IMG/VR virus record: IMGVR_UViG_3300025679_000015
Span: 1 to 37,668 of that record
DNA: 37,668 nucleotides
Strand: one strand, 5' to 3'
Source: a virus
Under the pieces are notes generated by a model. That model saw only the letters and a list, made by a program, of their open reading frames with translations, made no database searches and had not been told where the DNA came from. The position numbers and the translations under genes were made by a program. This document shows positions 32,811 through 37,668 of the stretch, in pieces. The stretch's first letter is position 1. The number at the start of each line of letters is the position of its first letter.

Positions 32811-33362
32811 CTAGGTCGCGGCGGGCGGCGTGTACAGGTGCCAAACCCCACCCAAGCCGTCCCCGGTCGCAGGCTGCCCTGAGGTGTCGCCGCTGTAGGT
32901 GTACAGCGCGGCACCAGCCGGATCGTTGACGCCGGTCGCCGTCCATGCCGGGTCGATCGGCTGCGTCGGGTCGCCGCTGTACGTGTACTCCGGCAACGCC
33001 GCAGCAGGTGTCGGCGCAGGTGCGGGCGGGTTGATGACAGCGGTCGCGGCCTCGATCTGCGCAGCAGCAGCATCCTCGGCTGCCGTGTCAGCGGCGATGG
33101 CATCGTTCGCCGTCGCGAGCTGCGCCGTCAGGTCCGCGACCTGCGCCTCAAGCGCGGCGACCTGCGGATCCGGTGCACCTTTCGATGCCTCGAACGCGGC
33201 GATACCGGCAGCGAGGTCGGCGAGCGCCTGGGTCAGTTTGGCTGACGACATAGCAGTCTCCTCAAGATCGTCAAGGCGTTGCAGGATGGACGTGAGCAGT
33301 TCTTCGAGGTTCGCGGGACGGTCATCGTCGTCGTCTGAGTCGAACAAGCCCAGAATACCCAC
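32811..33362 (-). CDS. Coiled-coil protein with YTYSGD repeats (183 aa)
   Basis: An acidic start (LFDSDDDDDRP) is followed by a helical coiled coil at about residues 15-110 (NLEELLTSILQRLDDLEET, then KLTQALADLAAGIAAFEASK), a Pro/Ala linker, and a C-terminus with two similar beta units, YTYSGDPTQPIDPAW and YTYSGDTSGQPATGDG, ending VWHLYTPPAAT. The layout of a coiled coil plus small beta tip resembles a short fibre protein. The start is GTG with GGAG upstream; an in-frame ATG (MSSAKL) with GAGGAG 7 bases ahead, at about 33251, is a strong alternative. No function can be named. Confidence 0.62.
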   Translation of the reverse strand: MGILGLFDSDDDDDRPANLEELLTSILQRLDDLEETAMSSAKLTQALADLAAGIAAFEASKGAPDPQVAALEAQVADLTAQLATANDAIAADTAAEDAAAAQIEAATAVINPPAPAPTPAAALPEYTYSGDPTQPIDPAWTATGVNDPAGAALYTYSGDTSGQPATGDGLGGVWHLYTPPAAT

Positions 33363-33391
33363 GGCGGTCTCCGATCCCGATCGGTTGGTGA

Positions 33392-33431
33392 CGGCGCACC
33401 GGGCAACCTACGAGGGAACCCCGGTGCGCCG
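33392..33431 (-). terminator. 12-bp hairpin in the 33.4 kb spacer
   Basis: CGGCGCACCGGG (33392-33403) pairs perfectly with CCCGGTGCGCCG (33420-33431) around a 16-base loop. It separates the small-gene block from the fibre block. There is no U-tract on the minus strand. It is probably a terminator, and possibly an operator. Confidence 0.6.
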
Positions 33432-33433
33432 CC

Positions 33434-33489
33434 TTCCTGCCTGATCATGCCTCATCCGGCCAAGGATCATGCAGCAAGACAGGCAGGAA
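33434..33489 (-). repeat. 10-bp inverted repeat with two GATCATGC boxes
   Basis: TTCCTGCCTG (33434-33443) and CAGGCAGGAA (33480-33489) are perfect inverted copies enclosing two direct GATCATGC copies at 33443-33450 and 33465-33472, 22 bases apart (about two helical turns). The arrangement fits a protein-binding site near the start of the fibre block, next to the hairpin at 33392-33431. Confidence 0.45.
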
Positions 33490-33491
33490 AC

Positions 33492-33698
33492 TCAGATCGG
33501 CGCGTCGGCCGTCGCGTTCAGAACGTCGAGGAGAACGTCGATCTGGCCCTGAATCTCGATCTTCACAGAGGGGACCGTGGCGTCGAGTTTGCGGGTGCGT
33601 AGCTTCCCGAGCTCATCGGTGATCTGTTTGCGGTTCCACGCGTTCGTCGCCCGCTGGCCCATCGTCACGGCTCGGATTGTTTCACGTGTAACCGTCAT
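33492..33698 (-). CDS. Small helical protein (68 aa)
   Basis: The 68-residue protein starts TVTRETIRAVTMGQRATNAW and continues with LGKLRTRKLDATVPSVKIEI and a short acidic helix, suggesting a basic, perhaps nucleic-acid-binding helical protein. No family is recognised. It starts with ATGA overlapping the tiny gene before it and is the last of the chained small genes before the 33.4 kb spacer. Confidence 0.6.
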   Translation of the reverse strand: MTVTRETIRAVTMGQRATNAWNRKQITDELGKLRTRKLDATVPSVKIEIQGQIDVLLDVLNATADAPI

Positions 33699-33772
33699 CG
33701 CGGGCCTGGCTCGGGTCGGTCGTCGCGGAACGCCTTGAGGATCGCACGCCACCAGCGACGCAACAGCGTCAC
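33695..33772 (-). CDS. Mini-ORF, 25 aa basic peptide
   Basis: GTG with a GTGA overlap to the upstream stop, then VTLLRRWWRAILKAFRDDRP and a short Pro/Gly/Arg end, with a TGA overlapping the next ATG. It fills exactly the space between two chained genes. The Trp/Arg-rich first half could form an amphipathic helix. The coupling pattern favours a real micro-gene, but it could also be only a coupling spacer. Confidence 0.45.
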   Translation of the reverse strand: MTLLRRWWRAILKAFRDDRPEPGPR

Positions 33773-33975
33773 GAGTATGCGCCGTGTGTCGGGTAGGCCG
33801 AGCATTGGCCCTCGATGTAGACCTGCCCGTTGCCGAGGTCGGTCGTGACCGTTCGCCGAGGCGCGCCGCACGTCGAGCAGAATCCCCAGACAGCGCCGTC
33901 AGGCTTGCTCGGCCCGAGCGGAAACGTCGCCGGCGCGGTCACACGCACGACCCGGCGGCGTTCATCGGCGCTCAC
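33769..33975 (-). CDS. Small zinc-ribbon-like protein (68 aa)
   Basis: It contains WGFCSTCGAPRRTVTTDLGN and EGQCSAYP, with CxxC and a later Cys, so a partial zinc ribbon is likely. The chosen GTG start (VSADERRR) overlaps the 56-residue gene before it by 14 bases; later GTGs are possible. Its stop overlaps the next small gene's GTG (GTGA). The function is unknown. Confidence 0.58.
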   Translation of the reverse strand: MSADERRRVVRVTAPATFPLGPSKPDGAVWGFCSTCGAPRRTVTTDLGNGQVYIEGQCSAYPTHGAYS

Positions 33976-34132
33976 GCATCGGATGGCGGGGGCGCCTGCG
34001 AACCCACTCAGACCACGCTGCCGTAATCTGCCGCTCGTACTCTTCGCGGGAAATGGACCCAGCGCGGTAGAGGTCTTTCGCGCTAATGCGTGCCGCGTCA
34101 CGCTCCCAAGCGTGTTCCTGCGTTCGGCTCAT
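33962..34132 (-). CDS. SHOCT-like small protein (56 aa)
   Basis: A 56-residue protein starting with ATGA overlapping the upstream stop: MSRTQEHAWERDAARISAKD, then LYRAGSISREEYERQITAAW, ending in a basic stretch. The segment with AKDLYRAGSISREEYERQ recalls the short SHOCT helical domain ('L-x-x-L-x-x-x-G-x-I-t-x-e-E-y/f'). Its ATG was found by following the overlap chain. A short helical domain of unknown role. Confidence 0.6.
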   Translation of the reverse strand: MSRTQEHAWERDAARISAKDLYRAGSISREEYERQITAAWSEWVRRRPRHPMRERR

Positions 34133-34623
34133 ACGCACGACCCTGCGGCGAGCATCGCCAGGTCCTGCGCCGGGTACGCCTGCAGGTTCGGGACGACGTG
34201 CCCGAGTAGACCACCAGGGTCGTCGGCCTCGACCAGATGCCGAGACAGCATGAGCTCATGCAGGACCAGCGGCGTCGACACGTACCCGATCAGCAGATCG
34301 ATGCCGGCGCCGGCCGCAGGTGTCCACCGGGTGTAGCCGTCGTCGGCGGTCCCGTCGACCTGCAGCCAGCGGCTGCCAGCGCGTGCCGGCCAGATGACGA
34401 TGCTCAGCGCCGGGTTCGTGGTGTCGGGCACCTCAAGGTAGTGCTGGCCGGATGCGTTCGCGACCTGGTCGACCGCGGCCGCGACGATGCCGTGCTGGGC
34501 GTCGACCCCACCAGACACCGACCACGTCACCGGAGCGCACGCCTTCCACGGCGTCGAGGTCGCCGGTGTGAGACCGAGGAGCATCGCGAGCGCCATGATC
34601 GCGCCACCCACCAGGCCGATCAC
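34129..34623 (-). CDS. Secreted matrixin-like protein with degenerate metal site (164 aa)
   Basis: A hydrophobic N-terminus (GGAIMALAMLLGLTP) looks like a signal peptide or anchor. Then come WKACAPVTWSVSGGVDAQHG, typical of actinobacterial matrixin-like metalloproteases, and a beta core (ALSIVIWPARAGSRWLQVDG). The place where HExxHxxxxxH should occur reads LVLHELMLSRHLVEADDPGG, keeping the HEL but lacking the second His at the expected spacing, with H and DDPG following. So it is either inactive or uses another metal arrangement. The chosen start is the GTG overlapping the previous stop (GTGA); an in-frame ATG 5 codons upstream is an alternative. Confidence 0.62.
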   Translation of the reverse strand: MIGLVGGAIMALAMLLGLTPATSTPWKACAPVTWSVSGGVDAQHGIVAAAVDQVANASGQHYLEVPDTTNPALSIVIWPARAGSRWLQVDGTADDGYTRWTPAAGAGIDLLIGYVSTPLVLHELMLSRHLVEADDPGGLLGHVVPNLQAYPAQDLAMLAAGSCV

Positions 34624-34865
34624 CGGCGCGGATCCCATGTCGTCGGCTCATGACCGAGGAACATGATCAGTTCGCCGTAGCCGAACCCGCCGCGTTCGGC
34701 CATACGTTCCGCCGACTGACCCGATCCGTACTGAGCCGAATATCCGGCATATGTCTGCAAGTGCTCGGCCCAGCTGATCGATCCAGGACCTTTGCCAAGC
34801 TTCCGGCTAGCCTGCACGGGGGCACGCCGACCGCAGATGCACGTCGGGCAGTGCAGCTCGCTCAT
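34620..34865 (-). CDS. Small Cys-containing protein (81 aa)
   Basis: The N-terminus SELHCPTCICGRRAPVQASR has a CPTCxC knuckle that may bind zinc. The C-terminal part (SWAEHLQTYAGYSAQYGSG, GGFGYGELIMFLGH) is mixed. It starts with ATGA overlapping the previous gene and ends in a GTGA overlap with the matrixin-like gene. The function is unknown. Confidence 0.62.
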   Translation of the reverse strand: MSELHCPTCICGRRAPVQASRKLGKGPGSISWAEHLQTYAGYSAQYGSGQSAERMAERGGFGYGELIMFLGHEPTTWDPRR

Positions 34866-35077
34866 CGGTTGCGCCGGATCGTCGGGCCGAGCATCCGCTG
34901 CACCTCAGCGCCGGTCGCCATCGTGACCGACGCCAACACCACCGCGTCGCCATCCATGCGCCACACGACCTTGATCGACGTACGGCGGCGCAGCACGGCG
35001 AGCGCAAGATCCCATCGTGCGCGCCGTGGCCAGCGTGGGATCGGCAACGTCACCTCAAGGGCGTCCAGCCCGCTCAT
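34862..35077 (-). CDS. Hypothetical protein (71 aa)
   Basis: This protein starts with ATGA overlapping the upstream stop and reads SGLDALEVTLPIPRWPRRAR, then WDLALAVLRRRTSIKVVW, then DAVVLASVTMATGAEVQRML. It is beta-rich at the start with a basic helix. No family is recognised. It is part of the chain of small genes. Confidence 0.58.
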   Translation of the reverse strand: MSGLDALEVTLPIPRWPRRARWDLALAVLRRRTSIKVVWRMDGDAVVLASVTMATGAEVQRMLGPTIRRNR

Positions 35078-35268
35078 GATGGCCACTGGACGGGGCGGCC
35101 GAGGATCCGCAGCCAGTCACGTTCGTCGGCGAGCGCGTCGTAGATTGGGCTCGCCTCACTGTCGAGGTTGGCTACGGTACGTCCCGCAGCGAGGTTGTCA
35201 CAGACCGACAGCAGGTGCTTGATCACGCCGTTCGGGTCGAAGTAGGAACAGCGGCAGGCGCGGCTCAT
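35074..35268 (-). CDS. Hypothetical protein (64 aa)
   Basis: The ATGA start gives SRACRCSYFDPNGVIKHLLS, then VCDNLAAGRTVANLDSEASP and ERDWLRILGRPVQW. Two Cys lie near the N-terminus (CRC) and one later (VC). It is probably a helical small protein. The function is unknown. Confidence 0.58.
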   Translation of the reverse strand: MSRACRCSYFDPNGVIKHLLSVCDNLAAGRTVANLDSEASPIYDALADERDWLRILGRPVQWPS

Positions 35269-35543
35269 GGCTTGCGTCGCAGCAGCACGGTGGTTTCGCA
35301 GTGCCACAAGATCACGCGCGATTCGACTTCCCAGCCGTCACCCAGCTCGGCGACCTCCCGGTCGACGCGCTTACCAGATTGGGTGCGCGCGTAGTCGAAC
35401 ATCATCGTGCCGTCGGTTTGGGTCAGCGACACATCCGAGAACGTGACGGTCGCCTGCCGCAGGTCGGTGTCCGACTGGTCATACATCTGCTGCGGCGGGA
35501 ACGCGGCAGCCTCATCGAGGATCACATGGTCGGGGTTGCTCAT
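35265..35543 (-). CDS. Hypothetical protein (92 aa)
   Basis: The ATG at 35543 has a strong ribosome site AGGAGG at good spacing. The protein reads SNPDHVILDEAAAFPPQQMY, then DLRQATVTFSDVSLTQTDGT, then GWEVESRVILWHCETTVLL. It is beta-rich. A longer form starting at the TGATG overlap (35591) is possible. No family is recognised. Confidence 0.62.
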   Translation of the reverse strand: MSNPDHVILDEAAAFPPQQMYDQSDTDLRQATVTFSDVSLTQTDGTMMFDYARTQSGKRVDREVAELGDGWEVESRVILWHCETTVLLRRKP

Positions 35544-35590
35544 TTCGTCCTCCTGGCCGGTCGAGGAACTCAAGGCCGACAGTACGCGCA

Positions 35591-35791
35591 TCACGTGAGG
35601 TTCGACAAGACCACGAAATCGAGCGGTCGGTGGATGATCGGCATGACCAGCGCCCAATCCCGCAGCAGCAGCACGCTGTTGACGTTCCACCGCCCAGCCT
35701 GCTCCGCGATCACCGCGCGGGAGCAGCGCACCAGCTCGGCATCCCAGACCGGATCGATCCCACGCTCACGAACCAGATCGTCGTAGATCAC
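35591..35791 (-). CDS. Hypothetical protein (66 aa)
   Basis: The GTG start overlaps the preceding stop (GTGA). The protein is helical: IYDDLVRERGIDPVWDAELV, RCSRAVIAEQAGRWNVNSVL, ending LDFVVLSNLT. An in-frame ATG nine codons earlier exists but would overlap the previous gene more. The function is unknown. Confidence 0.58.
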   Translation of the reverse strand: MIYDDLVRERGIDPVWDAELVRCSRAVIAEQAGRWNVNSVLLLRDWALVMPIIHRPLDFVVLSNLT

Positions 35792-36117
35792 GGGAGCGTC
35801 GCAGGATGGCCACCGCATGGATTGAGCTCGCCGCAGACTGTGCATCGGCCACCCGTCGCACGCCAGCCGCTGATCAGGTTGCGGTCAACACGCGGCTCGG
35901 GTGCGCACGGCGGTGATTTCGGCGGCGGCGGGTCGGTTGGCACACTCCCAGCGCATTTCACGCCGCCCTTCGTGACCCGCTGCCACGGATCGCCATCGGC
36001 AGGATGATGATCGATCCACCACTGCCGATCCTCAGCTGCCTCGACCCTCCATGCGTGCAGCACCCAGCCGAAGCCGATGCCAAATAGCCAGAACCCGAGC
36101 ACGGCAACGAGGATCAC
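35788..36117 (-). CDS. Small membrane protein with Cys-rich end (109 aa)
   Basis: The N-terminus is one membrane segment (ILVAVLGFWLFGIGFGWVLH), then RVEAAEDRQWWIDHHPADGD, a Pro-rich stretch and GGRCTVCGELNPCGGHP, a possible zinc site with CxxC, C and H. The GTG start overlaps the preceding TGA (GTGA). It probably sits in the host membrane with the zinc end in the cytoplasm. The function is unknown. Confidence 0.62.
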   Translation of the reverse strand: MILVAVLGFWLFGIGFGWVLHAWRVEAAEDRQWWIDHHPADGDPWQRVTKGGVKCAGSVPTDPPPPKSPPCAPEPRVDRNLISGWRATGGRCTVCGELNPCGGHPATLP

Positions 36118-36854
36118 GACGGCACCGCCGGCGCCTCGAGCTCGGTCGCCGGAGGCGAACTCCCAGCCACCACCCCGCGCAACATGACCACCACCACCTC
36201 CCGAATCTGATCCCACCGCGCCGGCTCAAGCTGCCCCACCGACAACCCAACCGCCCGCAACACACCCTCGACCAGCCAACGCGTCCACGCCGACCACGCC
36301 GCACCCGTGTTCTGCGCCAAGCTCACCAGCGCATCGTCCACGTTCGTCGCCGAGCACACGCGGATCACCTCAAGCAGGTGCTTACGCTCCCGCTGGTACA
36401 GCTCAACCACGATCGGAATACCCGCCCGCGACACCGTCTCATCGTCAGCCGTGTTCCGCGCACCGGTACCACCAGACCGGCTCACCTTCGACTCCGTGCC
36501 CCACGACAACCCAGCCGCCGACAACTTCTGAACCTCCCCCCGCAGATACTCACAGTGACCAGCCGTCCACTGCAGCTCCTCCAACAGCGCCTCCGCCCGA
36601 CCGATATCCCGCCGCAACCCGAACGTCGTGATCACCTTGTCGAGCTGCTTAGTCGCCATCCGCCGGCGAGCAGCCACCTTCGCCGCCCGAGCCCTGCCAC
36701 CATGAAACGGGCACACCGACTGCCCCTCCATCGGCCACCGACGACACTGCCGGATGCCCTCGAGCTCACCAGCCAGGTTCCTTGGGAGAGCGTGCGCCGA
36801 GCACCTCCTCGGGTCGTGAACAGCGCCGCAGCGGTCGCAGGTTGGGGTGGTCAT
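36114..36854 (-). CDS. Zinc-knuckle DNA-binding protein, putative terminase small subunit (246 aa)
   Basis: The N-terminus has TPTCDRCGAVHDPRRCSAHA, a likely zinc ribbon, and CRRWPMEGQSVCPFHGGRAR, the C..W.....CP.HGG motif typical of actinophage terminase-small-subunit-like or related proteins. Long helices follow: AEALLEELQWTAGHCEYLRG and VVELYQRERKHLLEVIRV, with an acidic Pro/Glu end. The terminase large subunit is 10 kb away, so the packaging role is only suggested by family resemblance. The ATG at 36854 is taken; upstream GTG and ATG forms exist. Confidence 0.58.
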   Translation of the reverse strand: MTTPTCDRCGAVHDPRRCSAHALPRNLAGELEGIRQCRRWPMEGQSVCPFHGGRARAAKVAARRRMATKQLDKVITTFGLRRDIGRAEALLEELQWTAGHCEYLRGEVQKLSAAGLSWGTESKVSRSGGTGARNTADDETVSRAGIPIVVELYQRERKHLLEVIRVCSATNVDDALVSLAQNTGAAWSAWTRWLVEGVLRAVGLSVGQLEPARWDQIREVVVVMLRGVVAGSSPPATELEAPAVPS

Positions 36855-37123
36855 GGGTGTCTTGTCTCGGGTGGTGTGCCTGTCTCTAGGAGTGTGTGTG
36901 TCTCTATTACACACTCCTGTAAGGAGGGGACATGGGACAAGATGCGTTTCCGCAGGTCAGGGGCATGATCATTTGGTGTTGGGACAGGATTCTTGTCCCA
37001 AGGCTGTTTTGGGGGGTGTTTGGTGTGCGCCATTGTGCCTCTGACCTGCGGTGTCCCGTTGTCCCACGGGTTTCGTGAGACAGCCGTTGGGACATGGGAC
37101 AGGGGGTTAGTCGAGTTCAGCAT
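36851..37123 (-). CDS. Dubious ORF over the GGGACA box region (90 aa)
   Basis: This open frame overlaps the end of the ATPase gene and ends as an ATGA overlap with the terminase-small-subunit-like gene. It is low in complexity (SHVPTAVSRNPWDNGTPQVR, then KHPPKQPWDKNPVPTPND) and carries short repeats that follow from GGGACA boxes in the DNA. Any gene starting ATGA has a TGA in this frame, so the overlap alone proves nothing. More likely the DNA is non-coding regulatory sequence. Confidence 0.3.
   Translation of the reverse strand: MLNSTNPLSHVPTAVSRNPWDNGTPQVRGTMAHTKHPPKQPWDKNPVPTPNDHAPDLRKRILSHVPSLQECVIETHTLLETGTPPETRHP
36888..36918. repeat. 10-bp inverted repeat AGGAGTGTGT/ACACACTCCT
   Basis: AGGAGTGTGT (36888-36897) and ACACACTCCT (36909-36918) are perfect inverted copies with an 11-base spacer. 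The repeat lies just before the terminase-small-subunit-like gene and next to the GGGACA boxes, so it may be an operator or part of an origin or terminator. Confidence 0.5.
36927..37101. repeat. Cluster of eight GGGACA boxes (operator or iteron-like)
   Basis: GGGACA occurs at 36927, 36934, 36981, 37089 and 37096, and its complement TGTCCC at 36994, 37052 and 37060. The pairs GGGACATGGGACA at 36927-36939 and 37089-37101 are identical. TTGGGACA/TGTCCCAA (36979-36986 and 36994-37001) form an inverted pair. CCGCAGGTCAGGGGC (36950-36964) is matched in inverse at 37037-37051 with one change. Such density within 175 bases points to a protein-binding array. Confidence 0.6.
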
Positions 37124-37668
37124 CTGGGTGCCCTTCGTTGATGCGTTTCCATTCGTCGGAGTGGGTTTTGAGGCAGCGTCCGATGGTGGATCGGGAGACG
37201 TTGACGACCTCTTCGAGTTCGCGGATTGTCATCTGTTCGCCGAAGGCGTCGCGGGCGTGGACGATCATTTCCCAGAGGTTGGCTTGGGGGTCGTTGTTGG
37301 GCATCCACGGCCATTCGCCTCCTCGTTTCATCGCCAGGGGCCATTCGCGTTGGTCGCGTGCGCCGCGCCAGTGTTCGATGGTGCCGTCCTCGTCGAGCCA
37401 CAGGCCGAACTCGGGCCACCTCACCCATAGTGACGCTCCGTAGGGGCGGCGGGGTCTGCGGCGTTGGCCGGTTTGGGCGTGGGGGGCGTGGGTTTCGATG
37501 ATGATCGCGGCGCCGGTGGCGCGGACGCGGTCGAGTGCTTGGCTGACGGGGCGGGCGGTTTTTTCTTCGTTGGGGTCACCGCTGGCCATGCGGTACAGGG
37601 GGCCGGTGACGAACAGGTTGGGTCTGCTGGCGGCGATGAGTTGGTCGAGCCAGGTGCAGTCGGCGGGG
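37107..37668 (-). CDS. RepA-like AAA/RecA-fold ATPase, C-terminal part (5' end outside window)
   Basis: The visible 186 residues begin in frame at the right edge with TWLDQLIAASRPNLFVTGPL, then YRMASGDPNEEKTARPVSQA and ATGAAIIIETHAPHAQTG. These are the Walker-B strand region and following loop of RepA/DnaB-like AAA ATPases common in actinophage replication modules. A C-terminal part, LWEMIVHARDAFGEQMTIRE then NVSRSTIGRCLKTHSDEW, is a helix-turn-helix, probably for DNA binding. The Walker A motif and any primase part lie outside the window. The gene likely drives replication, and its end adjoins the GGGACA cluster. Confidence 0.82.
   Translation of the reverse strand, partial: PADCTWLDQLIAASRPNLFVTGPLYRMASGDPNEEKTARPVSQALDRVRATGAAIIIETHAPHAQTGQRRRPRRPYGASLWVRWPEFGLWLDEDGTIEHWRGARDQREWPLAMKRGGEWPWMPNNDPQANLWEMIVHARDAFGEQMTIRELEEVVNVSRSTIGRCLKTHSDEWKRINEGHPDAELD

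Noticed and set aside
36051-36968. Plus-strand open frame of 305 residues over the terminase-small-subunit-like gene
   Set aside because: Arg/Pro/His-rich shadow that crosses three minus-strand genes and a repeat region, with no recognisable motif.

Overview
This window looks like part of the genome of a high-GC, tailed, siphovirus-type phage of an actinobacterium. The grounds are the complete HK97-type head and long-tail gene set, heavy GTG start use, zinc-ribbon small proteins and frequent stop/start overlaps. The host genus cannot be read from the sequence, and no integrase, attachment site, tRNA, CRISPR or bacterial gene was seen. Every supported gene lies on the minus strand, so the map reads from right to left. 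No stretch longer than about 260 bases lacks a gene. The gene at each edge is cut.

In transcription order, 37.67-33.5 kb holds the end of a RepA-like AAA ATPase with a C-terminal helix-turn-helix. Next comes a 175-base cluster of eight GGGACA boxes, a terminase-small-subunit-like zinc protein, and about ten tiny genes chained by ATGA/GTGA overlaps. One of these is a secreted matrixin-like protein with a degenerate metal site. A spacer with two inverted repeats (33.36-33.49 kb) follows. From 33.4 to 26.7 kb lie virion or tail-fibre-like genes: a coiled-coil protein, two fibre-tip-like proteins separated by an HNH homing endonuclease with a possible promoter of its own, a beta-helix protein, and a LamG-like protein carrying about 16 copies of a DTAHATD-type repeat.

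The packaging and head genes run from 26.7 to 10.4 kb in an unusual order: terminase large subunit, small membrane protein, a 1046-residue portal/ParB-like/MuF fusion, a second large beta-helix tailspike, and an HK97 prohead protease with an added C-terminal domain. A cassette of two or three glycosyltransferases and a TagD-like cytidylyltransferase, with small unknown genes, sits between the protease and the major capsid gene. The capsid gene is followed by a 12-bp-stem terminator hairpin.

From 10.4 to 0 kb the order is conventional: head-tail connector, stopper, gp10-like protein, tail terminator, major tail protein, frameshifted tail chaperones G/GT, tape measure, two baseplate proteins, two coiled-coil/membrane holin-like proteins and an amidase endolysin cut by the left edge.

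The most noteworthy points are the glycosylation cassette inside the head operon, the portal/ParB/MuF fusion, the repeat shared between neighbouring fibre proteins, the GGGACA box cluster beside the replication ATPase, the degenerate secreted protease, and several genes of 25-56 residues recovered only by following the overlap chain.
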